The notes below the pieces were generated by a model. That model searched no databases. It had not been told where the DNA came from and saw nothing but the letters and a program-made list of their open reading frames with translations. Positions 9,446-19,927 of a stretch of DNA of 64,000 nt are shown here, one piece after another. Where the stretch lies: assembly GCF_900182915.1 (NCBI RefSeq), contig NZ_FXUG01000001.1, forward strand, positions 930,001 to 994,000, read 5' to 3'. Position 1 is the first letter of the stretch, and the number at the start of each line of letters is the position of its first letter. The position numbers and the translations under genes were made by a program. This DNA comes from Neorhodopirellula lusitana. Its GTDB lineage: Bacteria > Planctomycetota > Planctomycetia > Pirellulales > Pirellulaceae.

Positions 9446-11938
9446 ATGAGACCCTCTTTGCGTCATTTTATCCGATGTCTGTTCAGCCAGCGTTCATCCA
9501 TGCTAGGTCAAGTGTTAAGTCGCTTGGCTGTCTTTGCGCTGGTGCTAGTTGGATCCAATCCGGTTGCCTCCGCGGCGGGACGTATAGACGAAGGCGTTGC
9601 GGATTTTCTGGACATGAACTGCATCGGTTGTCACGACTCCGGTTCGCACGAAGGCGATTTGGACTTGGAGACGCTGGTGATGGAACTGGACGATCCCGAC
9701 AATTTTCATTTTTGGGAACGAGTTTTCGATCGCGTACGTGAAGGCGAAATGCCGCCGGATGAAACCCTTGACGATGACGAGGTGTCGCCGTTTTTGGCCA
9801 GTCTTCACGATACGTTGAAGACCGCCGATTCGACACGCATTGCCGCCCAGGGGCGAGTTCCGGCAAGGCGTCTGACCCGGGCCCAATACGCACGGAACGT
9901 CAGCGGATTGTTGGCGATCGATATGCCTTTTGACGACTTGTTGCCCGCCGATTCGCTCAGTGATGGTTTTGATACTGTGTCGAAGGGACAACAGATTTCG
10001 GCGCACACGATGTCCGCCTATTTGAATGCGGCTGATGCAGCTTTGGATGCAGCGTTCGAACGCAGCAACCGAGAATCGACGCCGGATGCGGTTCGATTTG
10101 ATTGGAAAAAACTTCGCCGTGATGAAAGAAGGACCAACCGGATGGCGGAGGGAAGGCCGGAACACCAAGACATCGTGTCATGGTCGACGAGGCAAAACTT
10201 CTACGGGAAGTTGACAGCGACCACCGTTCCGGCAGCGGGACGCTATCGAATTCGGTTGAGTGTGCAAGCGGTGCATCCGCCGTCCAACGGTCGCGTCTGG
10301 TGCAGCGTTCAGACGGGAGTTATCAGCGGGAAGGCATCAACGATGTACTGGGTTGGCAGCTTCGAGGCGACAACGCAAGAACGGGAATACGAGTTCGAAG
10401 CGTGGATTCGTGACGGTCATATGTTGCGAGTCTTTCCCAACGACCGCGGGCTCCGCCAAGTGCCCGTGAAGATGCTTAGCAAGCCAGCGGGCACCGTCGA
10501 ACCACTCGGGTTTCCTGGCGTCGCGATCAAGTGGATCGAGATGCAGCAAATTTTTCCGGACCGTGCCGAAACTCGGCGAGCGTTGTTCGGGGACTTGCAA
10601 ATTCGACGACTTTCGACAGACGACACGCTGGCAACGGAGGATGAAGCAACGCAACTAGGATTGGGGGAATTGTTCGAGGTGGTGTCGAAGAACCCCGAAG
10701 GCGACTTGCAAGGCCTGGTCCATTCGTTCGCTCAGCGCGCGTTTCGTCGTCCAGTCACACGTCAGGAACTGGGGGCCTACTTAAACTTCGCACGCAAGCG
10801 GTATCAATCGAGTGGTTCGATGGCTGAAGCACTGCGTGCCGCTTACCGAACGATTCTGTGTTCACCCCGCTTCCTGTATTTCGAGGAGTCTCCCGATCGG
10901 CTAGACGAGTACGCGTTGGCAAGTCGGTTGAGCCACTTCTTATGGGGTGTCGGTCCAGATGAACAACTTTTGCAATTGGCCGGTGCCGGGCGTCTAAGTG
11001 ATCCTGGTGTTTTGCGACGTCAAACGGATCGTTTGCTCAATGACGAGCGATCATCCACGTTTGTCAAAGAGTTTGCTGACCAATGGTTGATGCTGTACGA
11101 AATTGACAGTACGACACCCGATAGCCAACTCTATCCAGAATACGACGACGTGCTGCACCACACGTTGAAGCAAGAAACACATGCGTTCGTGAAGGAGTTA
11201 GTGCAGCGAGATCTGCCTGCTCGAAATATTATCGATTCCGATTTCACGTTCCTGAATAGCCGATTGGCTCGCCATTACGGTATCGAGTGGCCGGGCGGGA
11301 TTGGACTGAGACGGGTGGAGCTGGGGTCGTCGAGTCGGCGTGGTGGCATCATCACGCATGCAAGTGTGTTGAAGGTGACTGCGAACGGAACGACAACCTC
11401 ACCGATCGTTCGCGGTGTTTGGATGCTCGAAAGAATAATGGGACAGCATGTGCCACCTCCGCCTGCAAATGTGTCGGCGGTTGAGCCTGATATTCGTGGT
11501 GCGACTTCCATCCGTGAACAGTTAGAAAAGCATAAGGATCTCGATAGCTGCGCCGCTTGCCACGTGAAAATGGATCCTCCCGGTTTTGCTTTGGAAAACT
11601 ATGACGTGATCGGCGGTTGGCGTGATCACTATCGAGCGGTCGGGGACACTTCCAGAAAGAAATGGAGCAATGGCGTTCCTGTCGATGCGAGTCATCAGTT
11701 TGTAACCGGCGAGTCGTTCCGGGATGTCGAGGGCATGAAGGAGATCCTGGGCAAACATCCCGAGCAAATAGCTCGAAGTCTCGCAATGCATTTGACCGCC
11801 TATTCAACCGGGGCGGCACCCACGTTTGCCGATCGCGAAAAGCTCGACGGGATCGTTGCCGCAACCAAGTCATCGGATTACGGCGTGCGTTCGATCATTC
11901 AAGAACTTATTCAGAGTCCGATATTCCAAAATAAGTAG
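9446..11938 (+). CDS. DUF1592/DUF1588 planctomycete protein with cytochrome c motifs
   Basis: About 830 residues, secreted (hydrophobic segment about 27-44). It begins with a planctomycete cytochrome-c-like domain: heme motif CIGCH at 59-63 and a possible Met ligand in EMPP near 102. The modules usually annotated DUF1587, DUF1595, DUF1592, DUF1588 and DUF1585 follow in order. A second CxxCH (CAACH, in LDSCAACHVKMDPPGFAL) lies in the DUF1588 part. These proteins are nearly always paired with a DUF1552 gene, as here (44-base gap). Electron transfer outside the cytoplasm is implied but function is not established. The ATG at 9446 is preferred over an upstream in-frame start at 9392. Confidence 0.9.
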   Translation: MRPSLRHFIRCLFSQRSSMLGQVLSRLAVFALVLVGSNPVASAAGRIDEGVADFLDMNCIGCHDSGSHEGDLDLETLVMELDDPDNFHFWERVFDRVREGEMPPDETLDDDEVSPFLASLHDTLKTADSTRIAAQGRVPARRLTRAQYARNVSGLLAIDMPFDDLLPADSLSDGFDTVSKGQQISAHTMSAYLNAADAALDAAFERSNRESTPDAVRFDWKKLRRDERRTNRMAEGRPEHQDIVSWSTRQNFYGKLTATTVPAAGRYRIRLSVQAVHPPSNGRVWCSVQTGVISGKASTMYWVGSFEATTQEREYEFEAWIRDGHMLRVFPNDRGLRQVPVKMLSKPAGTVEPLGFPGVAIKWIEMQQIFPDRAETRRALFGDLQIRRLSTDDTLATEDEATQLGLGELFEVVSKNPEGDLQGLVHSFAQRAFRRPVTRQELGAYLNFARKRYQSSGSMAEALRAAYRTILCSPRFLYFEESPDRLDEYALASRLSHFLWGVGPDEQLLQLAGAGRLSDPGVLRRQTDRLLNDERSSTFVKEFADQWLMLYEIDSTTPDSQLYPEYDDVLHHTLKQETHAFVKELVQRDLPARNIIDSDFTFLNSRLARHYGIEWPGGIGLRRVELGSSSRRGGIITHASVLKVTANGTTTSPIVRGVWMLERIMGQHVPPPPANVSAVEPDIRGATSIREQLEKHKDLDSCAACHVKMDPPGFALENYDVIGGWRDHYRAVGDTSRKKWSNGVPVDASHQFVTGESFRDVEGMKEILGKHPEQIARSLAMHLTAYSTGAAPTFADREKLDGIVAATKSSDYGVRSIIQELIQSPIFQNK

Positions 11939-11982
11939 TCGCATCAACATCCCCGCAACTAACCAATCCGAAAAGCACTCAC

Positions 11983-13272
11983 ATGAAACATTTCACAACC
12001 AATCGTTCTCTTTCGCGTCGAACTTTACTTCGAGGCAGTGCTGGCGTATCCATTGCACTTCCTTGGTTGAGTTCAATGGTTCCGGCCTTCGGTAATAAGG
12101 TGTCGGCAGCGACGACTTCTCCGCGCCGATTTGTGGGGATCAGCAACGCTTTGGGGTTCCACGGTCCGAACTTGTTCCCCGAAAAATCGGGGCGCGACTA
12201 CGAGACGACACGCTACTTGAAACCGATTGAAGACCTGCGAGATCAATTCACCGTTATCTCCGGTGCTTCGCATCCTGATGTCGGTGGCGGTCATAAGGCG
12301 GAACCATGCATCTTGTCGGCGGCCCCCTACAGCGGATCGAACTTTCGTAACACGATATCGCTGGACCAAGTCATGGCCCAAGAACTGGGCGGCGAAACTC
12401 GCCATCCCTCATTGGTGCTTAGTTCCAATGGAACGACAGGCACTTCGTACACGGCGAATGGGTCAATGATTCCGCCGGAAAATTCTCCTCAGCGGCTGTT
12501 CGCTCAGTTGTTCACCGACGGCAGTCCGGAATCTCGCCGTGCCCAAAAGCAGCGAATTCGCGAGGGCCGTAGCATCATGGATATCGTCAGTGAAGAAGCC
12601 AAGGCAATGCAGCGTCGGCTTGGTCCCGGGGACCGTGATAAATTGGATGCGTACTTCACTAGCGTACGTGATCTCGAGCGTCGTTTGGTTGTGAACCAGG
12701 GGTGGGCGACCCGGCCGAAACCGAAGGTCGGTGTGGATGCTCCTGATCCGGTTCGCGACAATTCGGACACCATCGCTAAGCAGACGGCGATGCACGACGT
12801 GATCTTTTTGGCTCTCCAGACGGATAGCACGCGATTCATCACGATGCATACCAGTGGCAACGGTGGTCGTGTGCCGCTTGAGGGCGTTGAACAGGGCTAT
12901 CATCAACTCAGCCATCATGGACGCGATGAAAAGAAAATCGCGCAGCTCGCGATCATCGAAGAGGCGCAAATGCGATCTTGGGGTGAACTCGTTCGACGAC
13001 TTCACGAAACCCAGGATGGGGAGGGCACATTGCTCGACCAAACCATGTTGTTGCTGACATCCAACCTCGGCAACGCTTCGGCGCACGACACCAAGAACAT
13101 GCCCGTCATCGTTGCCGGCGGTGGTTTCCAACACGGTCAGCACCTTGCTTTTGACCGCAAAAACAATTACCCGCTACCTAATCTCTATACATCGATGCTG
13201 CAGCGGTTGGACCTGGAAGTCGACACATTCGCCAGCGCGACTGGAACGATGCGGGGCCTTGATTTTGTCTGA
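11983..13272 (+). CDS. DUF1552 family Tat-exported protein
   Basis: 429 residues. The N-terminus has a twin-arginine signal (SRRTLLRGSAGVSIALPWL), so it is probably exported folded, perhaps with a cofactor. The rest matches the DUF1552 pattern, including GGGHKAEPCILSAAPY near 102 and a late LLLTSNLGNASAHDTKNMPV region resembling the DUF1501/alkaline-phosphatase-like fold. It lies 44 bases downstream of the DUF1592 gene. The pair is a hallmark of planctomycetes and probably works as one complex; its biochemical role is not known. Confidence 0.9.
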   Translation: MKHFTTNRSLSRRTLLRGSAGVSIALPWLSSMVPAFGNKVSAATTSPRRFVGISNALGFHGPNLFPEKSGRDYETTRYLKPIEDLRDQFTVISGASHPDVGGGHKAEPCILSAAPYSGSNFRNTISLDQVMAQELGGETRHPSLVLSSNGTTGTSYTANGSMIPPENSPQRLFAQLFTDGSPESRRAQKQRIREGRSIMDIVSEEAKAMQRRLGPGDRDKLDAYFTSVRDLERRLVVNQGWATRPKPKVGVDAPDPVRDNSDTIAKQTAMHDVIFLALQTDSTRFITMHTSGNGGRVPLEGVEQGYHQLSHHGRDEKKIAQLAIIEEAQMRSWGELVRRLHETQDGEGTLLDQTMLLLTSNLGNASAHDTKNMPVIVAGGGFQHGQHLAFDRKNNYPLPNLYTSMLQRLDLEVDTFASATGTMRGLDFV

Positions 13273-13363
13273 TGATGGCAGCGGTGTGTGTGCGCTGTGT
13301 GTGCACGTTGTTTCTGATTTTCGTTCTCCAAATACCTTGACCTACCTCGCTGCCGAAATCCCC

Positions 13364-14104
13364 ATGTATCGAAAATGCCTCTCTGTACTGACGTTGCTTG
13401 TTGTCGCATTGCCGTCCCAGGCTGTTCACGCCGAAACCCCTGAAGAGGCGATCCAACGAGGGAAGTTGATCTTCAGCGACGACTTCAATCGAACCGAAGA
13501 AGGCGATGTGATGGAGGAACTGGGCAACGGTTGGGAATTCAAAATCGCTAACGGGAACCGAGCGGATCTGCAAAACGATACGCTTGTTATCACGAAAGGC
13601 GAAGCCGCCAATCACAGCGTTTCGGTCCGTCATGGCAGTCCGTTCGACGACGGTGTCGTTAAATTGCGGTTTCAGCTCTTCGATAAGTATGGATTGAAGC
13701 TGAACTTCAACGACAAGCAGGCGAACAAGATCACCTGGGCTGGGCACATTGCTCGAGTCGTATTACAGCCGAACAAGGTGACCATTCAAGACGACAAGAC
13801 CGGCGTCTTTGATCTCAACATTCGAGCGAAACGCCAGAACAAAAATCTTAACGAAGCGGGGAAAGCGGAACTTGCCCAATTTCTTGCCACCAAGCAATCG
13901 GTCGTCAAAGCCCCGATTGAACTTGGCAAGTGGCATGAGTTGACCGTTCTCATTATCGGTCCCAGGTTCGACGTTTACATCGACGGCAAAGCCGTTGGGG
14001 CGTTCTCGTCCGAAGGTCTCGACCATCAGGTTAAACAGTACTTCGCCTTAGGCGTCTCAGGTAAAGTCGCCGTCGACGACGTGCACGCTTGGTCGCTGGA
14101 CTAG
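13364..14104 (+). CDS. Secreted LamG-like/DUF1080-like protein
   Basis: About 246 residues. A signal peptide (1-19, ending SQAVHA) precedes a single beta-sandwich domain with typical strands: GKLIFSDDFNRTEEG, GNGWEFKIANG, GVVKLRFQLFDKYGLKLNF, GKWHELTVLIIGPRFDVYID and a final VAVDDVHAWSLD. This resembles the concanavalin-like domain of 3-keto-disaccharide hydrolase (DUF1080) proteins and the C-terminal parts of the FecR-like proteins here. The ATG at 13364 is chosen because it begins the signal; a longer frame overlaps the DUF1552 gene. It is last in the sigma-led run. Carbohydrate binding or hydrolysis is inference. Confidence 0.75.
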   Translation: MYRKCLSVLTLLVVALPSQAVHAETPEEAIQRGKLIFSDDFNRTEEGDVMEELGNGWEFKIANGNRADLQNDTLVITKGEAANHSVSVRHGSPFDDGVVKLRFQLFDKYGLKLNFNDKQANKITWAGHIARVVLQPNKVTIQDDKTGVFDLNIRAKRQNKNLNEAGKAELAQFLATKQSVVKAPIELGKWHELTVLIIGPRFDVYIDGKAVGAFSSEGLDHQVKQYFALGVSGKVAVDDVHAWSLD

Positions 14105-14281
14105 TTTTAGACGAGTTCAATGTCGGGCGAGTCCAATTTGCCACTGTCGACGCTGAAGCAATTCGGTGGCATGCCTATTGTAGAACGCTTGTCCCAAACG
14201 TCATGGAGCAGGGAGGACCACTGCTTTACACAAGAGCGAGTGCTGGTGGTTGACCAGTTGTTAGCGGTTTTTTAGAGTGAT

Positions 14282-15823
14282 CTAACGCCCTGGAACGGTG
14301 GGGCGACCTGAATTGATGATGTCCATGTATTCCTTGAACATGCGGTCGACGGTGCCTTTGAACTCGGGGTTTTTGATCAGGTTATTTTTCTCGCCTGGGT
14401 CGTCTTGCAAGTTGTACAAGGCCAGTGGTTCATACTTGGTTCGTTTGAACGTGCTTTGAATGATGATCTTCCACGGCATCTTTCGAAGCATCAATTCTTG
14501 TTTCGAACCGGCTTGGTTGATGAGATACTCTCGCTGACGAAAATCGGATTTCCCGGTTAGCAAAGGCAGAAGATTGTTGGAGTCCTGGGCCTGGCCTTTC
14601 GGGATTTCAGTCCCGACCAGTGCGGCAAACGTGGCAACCATGTCTTGGTTGACCGCAAGTTCGTCGGTGACGCCGGGCTGGATATGGCCGGGCCAAACAG
14701 CAAAGGTGGGAACGCGGTGGCCGCCCTCTAGCGGAGAGTTTTTCGTACCATTCCACTCGACACCCGGTCGGTATCCGATCGCTTGGGTCGCTTTCTTATC
14801 GCCCAGGCCCCCGTTATCGGAGGAGAATACAATCAGGGTGTTTTCAAATTGACCGGTTGCCTTTAATGCATCAACGATACGTTTGACTTGCATGTCCAAA
14901 TCGGCCGTCATGTCGAGATGGTCCGTTGGCGTGCTGCCCTTGATCTTTCTTCCGTCGAACTCGTCGGTCGGACAGTGCGGCAAGTGGACCATCGGGCTGC
15001 AGTAGTACAGGAAGAACGGTTTCTCTTTTTGCGAGCTGTCCTGAATGAAGTTGACCGCCTTGGCCGAGAGAAGCTTGCCCATCTCCCGCGTGTCCCAATT
15101 GGAATCCCCTGGTCCGGGACCCTTGTCGGAAACGTCCTTAGGGTGCTTGGCGGTCTCTTCGTTGAAGAAGATTAGCTTGGAGTCCTTACCCAGCGGATAC
15201 CAAGCTTGGTTCTCGTACGCCAAATACATCGGGCCCTGAATACCGCACGGAGTCGTGAAGTCGTAGTCGAACCCGCAGTACTTCGGGCCGCCGCCGATCC
15301 AGCGGGATACGTCGACCTTGCCGATCAGGTTGCCTGACTTGGCACCGCGGTAGATCTTTTGTGTACCGGGAATATAGAAGTCGCCGCCCATGTGCCACTT
15401 GCCGATGAAGCCAGTCTGATAACCGGCATCACGGACGACGGTACCCAGCGTGACTTCGCCCTCTTTGAATGCTGATGGAGCGAACGTGCTCCAGACTCCC
15501 GGGGGAGCATAAGAGCGATAGTTGTTGTTCCCGCTCATCACGGCATAACGGGTGGGGGCACACAAAGCGGTCGCGGAATGACCGTCGGTGAACCACAAAC
15601 CCTGTTCAGCCAACGCGTCAATATTGGGCGTTTCGACGTACGGTTCCTTGTTCAGAATCTTGCGGTTGTAAAAGCTAACATCGCCCAAGCCAAGATCGTC
15701 AGCCAAGATGAATACGATATTCGGTTTCGCATCGGCAGCGGTCGCTTCGCCGGGCGGCGAGACGGCGCTGGATAGTAGAGCGGCGATCAGGCAAAATAGG
15801 CTGAGAGTCATTCGTTGTTTCAT
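14282..15823 (-). CDS. Type I (S1) sulfatase B (CAPTR motif)
   Basis: 513 residues with a signal peptide (about 1-30). Metal-binding [15 protein letters not shown] begins near 41; the formylglycine motif is [11 protein letters not shown] with Cys88 (C-x-P-x-R satisfied, Thr in place of Ser). It also has GKWHMGG and SSDNGG. It is the last gene of a four-gene minus-strand operon: its ATG overlaps the stop of sulfatase C by four bases (ATGA), implying translational coupling. It belongs to the arylsulfatase-A-like group by pattern; the substrate is unknown but probably a sulfated galactan fragment, given the GH86-like enzyme in the same operon. Confidence 0.93.
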   Translation of the reverse strand: MKQRMTLSLFCLIAALLSSAVSPPGEATAADAKPNIVFILADDLGLGDVSFYNRKILNKEPYVETPNIDALAEQGLWFTDGHSATALCAPTRYAVMSGNNNYRSYAPPGVWSTFAPSAFKEGEVTLGTVVRDAGYQTGFIGKWHMGGDFYIPGTQKIYRGAKSGNLIGKVDVSRWIGGGPKYCGFDYDFTTPCGIQGPMYLAYENQAWYPLGKDSKLIFFNEETAKHPKDVSDKGPGPGDSNWDTREMGKLLSAKAVNFIQDSSQKEKPFFLYYCSPMVHLPHCPTDEFDGRKIKGSTPTDHLDMTADLDMQVKRIVDALKATGQFENTLIVFSSDNGGLGDKKATQAIGYRPGVEWNGTKNSPLEGGHRVPTFAVWPGHIQPGVTDELAVNQDMVATFAALVGTEIPKGQAQDSNNLLPLLTGKSDFRQREYLINQAGSKQELMLRKMPWKIIIQSTFKRTKYEPLALYNLQDDPGEKNNLIKNPEFKGTVDRMFKEYMDIINSGRPTVPGR

Positions 15824-17412
15824 TGGGGTTCCTTGGTTGATAAGCAGTGTTCGAGTGACGCAGCGATCTTTTTGTTTTGCAAGTGCGGATCGCCGGTTTG
15901 TTGGCCGTACCGGTGCAGTTCCTTTGTTAACCTGTGAGATACCTCTTCCGTACCCGGTTGGCCGTACAGGTTCCGCAGTTCGTCGGGATCCTGTCTCGCG
16001 TCGAACAACCAGGGCTCGTCGTTAATGGAGATCACTAACTTGTATCGCGAATCGACTGCCGCGATCCATCGGGCTTTCGCCCCCCCGATTCGCAGGAATG
16101 TGACGGAATCGGATTGTTTATTGGCCTCCGGTTGGGAATGACCAACCAGATCGGCGGATAGGTCTCGACCGTGGTCCGCCGGGTCGCCGACCAGTCCCAG
16201 CAGTCCCATCACGGTTGGCGTCACGTCGACACTACCGATGGGCTGGGTGTAGTACTGGCCGCTGGCGATATTTCCAGGGTGGCGCAAGATCAAAGGCACC
16301 CGTGCGGAACCTTCGTAAGGATTTCCTTTGTTTTGTCGATCGTGCTCGTAGCACAAATCGCCGTGATCGCTGGTCATGATGATCAGTGTGTTGTCGAGTT
16401 GTCCGAACTCTTTCAAGCTCGCAATCAAGCGACCGATGTTGTCGTCCAGACACTTGACCATTCCGAAGTACTTGGACATGTCTTCGCCACGAAACACTGG
16501 ATGGTTCTTAGCGGCGAGCCATTTCGGAGTTTCGATGTTTTGGCCGTACGTTCGTGGTGGCGAAAACGGCAGGTCGTCGTACATGTGATCGTAGGGTGCA
16601 CGCACTGAGTTGGGGCCGTGGGGATCGGGGTAGCTCACCACCGCAAAGAACGGCTTGGTCGACTCTTTTTCGCTAATGAAATCGATCGCACGATTGGTCA
16701 ACCAGTCTGTGGCAAACGTTTCCTGATCGGCGCCGCTGACGCTATAGGTCGGTTCGCCATTCTTCATCGCGGCGACGTGAGGGACGCCATTTTTTATGTC
16801 GAATTTCTTCCAGTGCCCTCGATTGAACATGAACTTTTTGAACTGAAACCCTCCATCGACTTTGGGTGACCACTCCGGTTTTCCGGTGCCGCCGAGGTGC
16901 CATTTGCCGATGTAGCCGGTGCGATAGCCGGCGTCACCGAGGCGATCCGCTAGCGTTGGAATGGAACGATCTAGCACCATGTCGTTGGCTGGAACGCCTG
17001 TGGCATGTGGGTAACGCCCGGTGAACATCGCCGCTCGACAAGGTGAACAAACCGGGGACGTTGCGTAGGCTCGCGTGCAGAGCACACCTTCTTTCGCCAG
17101 AGCGTCTAGATGCGGTGTCGTCACCACCGCGCCGATCCCCCACATCTCAGCCTGTTCGCGAGACATCGTCTGACGATAACAACCCAGCGTGCGGAAATTG
17201 TGCTCGTCCGTCACGATCAACAACACGTTGGGCCGCTCGCCGAGATCTGCGGGCACGGAGTGGACCGAATCGGGGCCAGCACTACCATCGTCCGCCAACG
17301 CCGAATTGCTTGATGCGTCGCCAAACGCGATCAAAAAGCCGATCAGGATCATGCCACCTGCCGGCATCATCCAAGTTGCTACTTGATACTTCAACTGCTT
17401 GCTTGATGCCAT
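15820..17412 (-). CDS. Type I (S1) sulfatase C (CSPCR motif)
   Basis: About 530 residues from the ATG at 17412. A TTG at 17454 is in frame but would overlap the preceding gene and adds nothing recognisable. A hydrophobic segment (about 12-30) acts as signal or anchor. The catalytic motif is [15 protein letters not shown] with Cys122; the fourth position is Cys rather than Ser/Thr/Ala. Other sulfatase markers are [14 protein letters not shown] near 66, [15 protein letters not shown] and TSDHGD. Such SDHGD-type enzymes resemble the glycosaminoglycan/choline sulfatase branch. It lies 38 bases after the GH86-like gene and overlaps sulfatase B by four bases. Confidence 0.92.
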   Translation of the reverse strand: MASSKQLKYQVATWMMPAGGMILIGFLIAFGDASSNSALADDGSAGPDSVHSVPADLGERPNVLLIVTDEHNFRTLGCYRQTMSREQAEMWGIGAVVTTPHLDALAKEGVLCTRAYATSPVCSPCRAAMFTGRYPHATGVPANDMVLDRSIPTLADRLGDAGYRTGYIGKWHLGGTGKPEWSPKVDGGFQFKKFMFNRGHWKKFDIKNGVPHVAAMKNGEPTYSVSGADQETFATDWLTNRAIDFISEKESTKPFFAVVSYPDPHGPNSVRAPYDHMYDDLPFSPPRTYGQNIETPKWLAAKNHPVFRGEDMSKYFGMVKCLDDNIGRLIASLKEFGQLDNTLIIMTSDHGDLCYEHDRQNKGNPYEGSARVPLILRHPGNIASGQYYTQPIGSVDVTPTVMGLLGLVGDPADHGRDLSADLVGHSQPEANKQSDSVTFLRIGGAKARWIAAVDSRYKLVISINDEPWLFDARQDPDELRNLYGQPGTEEVSHRLTKELHRYGQQTGDPHLQNKKIAASLEHCLSTKEPQ

Positions 17413-17450
17413 TTTTAAGTCCAGGAAATGAAGAATTGTATCGTCGACGC

Positions 17451-19817
17451 TCAATCATTTCGTCGGTGTGTTAGGAGCTGGACGGACGTGATCGTCGCTC
17501 CCTTTTGTACCTTGATAGAAATCTGATTGTTGTCACGCACCATCGACTTGGGGACTGATGCATCGATCGGTGCGAAGAATTCGGAGAATTCATTTGCGTC
17601 ACCCGTGTCAATGTCGATTGCCGTGTCGTTCATCTCAACAACAATGGGCTCGGTCACACCGCCGGCGCGATGAACACCGACGATCAGGCGGGCGGACTCG
17701 ACGTGTTTTGAATCGTCTACGTCGATCTCAAATGCATGTGGCTGGTCGACGCTGGCAACAGCGGTCTCGGTGGCATACCAACGTTTTTGATTCAGGGTTT
17801 CGGTCGGCGAAAGCGGCTCGGCAAGCTGCAGGCGAATGACGGTTGTTTCGTTGACATCAACGGGGATCGCGGCCGAATCAACGGAATGCTCTGGCTCGAA
17901 GACAACTTCGCCCAAGTGATAATTTAACCGCGTTTGTTTCGCCCCGGTCGCGCCGACTTGTTTTGCCACAGCGGATAGGTCGACCGCAATTTGTCGACCG
18001 CCCATGTTGGTCACCGCCAACGAGATACGGTCTCCGTCATGCACCGCCACCACATCCAACCAGTCGCGTTCGAATTCGGCAGGCAGTCGTTTTCCATCGA
18101 AGTCACTCCAAAGATCAAAGAAATGGGCAATCGTCGTCGGCTCAAAGTCGGCGATCGTCTTGTGTCGGTCGCGATCCGTCTTCGGTGTGAAGGCTGCGTC
18201 GCCGCTATACGGATTCCACGACATTTGCAGGAAGATGAATGGCACGAAAAGATCAATCTGGTCCGGCCGTTGCATCGACTTATTCAGATACGCGTTCCAG
18301 GCGAGCAATCGCAGCCAGTTGTCGGAAGGCTTGCGTCCGTTTTGCAACGAACCACATTCCGTAATCAAAATCGGCAATACGTTGTCGACCTTGTGCATGT
18401 GAGCACGCAGCATGTCGAGGATCGCTTCGTAGCGTCCTAGCAAGTAATTGGAATACCCTTGGCCGCGTCGCTCGTGAGCGCCCAACATCAGGGCGTTTTC
18501 GTAGAAGTGATGTGAAAAGAAGTCGATGTTCCCGCGAGTTTCTTCGATGAAACGGGCTTGGTCTCGGAACAGCGTAAAGTCTTTGATTTGAAGTTGCATG
18601 TAGGCCGAGGAGGGGCCGCCGACCTTGACCTCGGGCGCCTTTTGATGGACCGCTTTGGCGACACGATTGTGAAAGTCGGCGAGCAACCCCCAACCATCGA
18701 TTCCTTCTTTTTCTCTCCAGTGATACGCCCATTCCGATTGCACGCTGCTTTCGTTCTTCACCTCCCACCAAGCCGCTGTGTAACCCGCGTCATTGATTTG
18801 GTCGGCGACATAGGCGGCTGCGAGTTCAGCAGCATCGTCGAAGTGTTCCACTAGCGGTGTCCCACGCCCTTTCAACGGAACCGACATGAACTCGGGCCAG
18901 TCGTTGAAGCAAAGTGCGAATGGTTTTTTAAGGAATAACGGGATCGCTTGCCGCAGTCGAATACCGGAGTCGTAGTTTTCGAACAGGGACAGGTCCGGAA
19001 CGCCGGGTTTGCCTTCGACTTCCTTGAGCGTGTCGTTGTTGCCCCACTTCTTTGTCAGCCCTGGATTGAACTTGAACGCTCCCCGTCCAGGCAGAAATCC
19101 TCGATCGGCAGCCCACTGTTCAATCGACGGATCGCCCGTGCCAGGGGTTTCATGCATCCGAAACCAACGCTCCCGCTGCAACTCGCTTGATCCACCGATT
19201 GATAGCTCATGTTGAGTGTCGATGCTGATCTCGACTCGTTCACGAGGGAATTCGGATCCTAGGTCTCGATAGGGGATCGTGTCGAACTGAGGTGGGATGG
19301 CCTTTTGGGCGTAGAAGACCAGATCATTGATATGGCAGGTAGCGTCCTTGTTCTTCATGAAGAACTTGATCTTCATTGACTTTGGTGGCTCGTCAGTCAA
19401 CGGAATTGACGGCATCTGAACGCGGTAAAATGTCTCCACTTGCACGCTGCGCGGCGGCGCTTTGTCTGGCGAAAAAGGGAAGACATGAACCTCCTTGATG
19501 CGGTCCAAGTCAGTTCCATGAAATCCAAAGTGTCGGAACAAACCAGCGATCCGCTCGGCTCCTTCGGGAAGTGTCAACTCGTCCCCGTCATGAATCTCTT
19601 TGGATTCGCTGAGGATGGTCAGTTCCTTTAAAGCTCGATTGTTACCTTTGCCTTGATAGCCCGCCTTGCGCTCTTCCAGAAACTGGTCAAATAGAAAGTT
19701 GTGGCGAAGTTGTTCCTGTTGTCCCTCGGCACTGAGGCGTGGCGGCTGGTCGGCTTGTGAGGTCGTGGCGGCCAGAACACTCACGATCAGTAGAAGAGTG
19801 GCGTAACAATTATTCAT
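17451..19817 (-). CDS. GH86-like beta-agarase/beta-porphyranase
   Basis: 788 residues with a signal peptide (about 1-22). After a beta-rich N-terminal domain (about 70-175) comes a clan-A type TIM barrel, starting with SIDTQHELSIGGSSELQRER near 198-217, a strand/loop typical of agarase families. The acid/base candidate is Glu356 in WWEVKNES and the nucleophile candidate is Glu487 in LITECGS. The C-terminal third (about 585-788) is two beta-sandwich-like regions. Enzymes of GH86 cut beta-1,4 bonds in agarose or porphyran. The gene sits between sulfatases D and C in one operon. GH39- or GH50-like relatives are the main alternatives; clan-A glycosidase is secure, GH86 likely. Confidence 0.72.
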   Translation of the reverse strand: MNNCYATLLLIVSVLAATTSQADQPPRLSAEGQQEQLRHNFLFDQFLEERKAGYQGKGNNRALKELTILSESKEIHDGDELTLPEGAERIAGLFRHFGFHGTDLDRIKEVHVFPFSPDKAPPRSVQVETFYRVQMPSIPLTDEPPKSMKIKFFMKNKDATCHINDLVFYAQKAIPPQFDTIPYRDLGSEFPRERVEISIDTQHELSIGGSSELQRERWFRMHETPGTGDPSIEQWAADRGFLPGRGAFKFNPGLTKKWGNNDTLKEVEGKPGVPDLSLFENYDSGIRLRQAIPLFLKKPFALCFNDWPEFMSVPLKGRGTPLVEHFDDAAELAAAYVADQINDAGYTAAWWEVKNESSVQSEWAYHWREKEGIDGWGLLADFHNRVAKAVHQKAPEVKVGGPSSAYMQLQIKDFTLFRDQARFIEETRGNIDFFSHHFYENALMLGAHERRGQGYSNYLLGRYEAILDMLRAHMHKVDNVLPILITECGSLQNGRKPSDNWLRLLAWNAYLNKSMQRPDQIDLFVPFIFLQMSWNPYSGDAAFTPKTDRDRHKTIADFEPTTIAHFFDLWSDFDGKRLPAEFERDWLDVVAVHDGDRISLAVTNMGGRQIAVDLSAVAKQVGATGAKQTRLNYHLGEVVFEPEHSVDSAAIPVDVNETTVIRLQLAEPLSPTETLNQKRWYATETAVASVDQPHAFEIDVDDSKHVESARLIVGVHRAGGVTEPIVVEMNDTAIDIDTGDANEFSEFFAPIDASVPKSMVRDNNQISIKVQKGATITSVQLLTHRRND

Positions 19818-19927
19818 TGTGGGGACGATGTGTTTGAACGAGAAGAGAAGAAAAGTCTTCAGGAAGAGTGTGTCGAAGATGAGAGGAGATTTGAGACCGG
19901 TCCCGTAGCTGAGAAGCTCTGGACGAC

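Noticed and set aside
12463-13143. Minus-strand frame inside the DUF1552 gene
   Set aside because: The sense strand has a conserved family and Tat signal; the antisense frame has neither start context nor domain.
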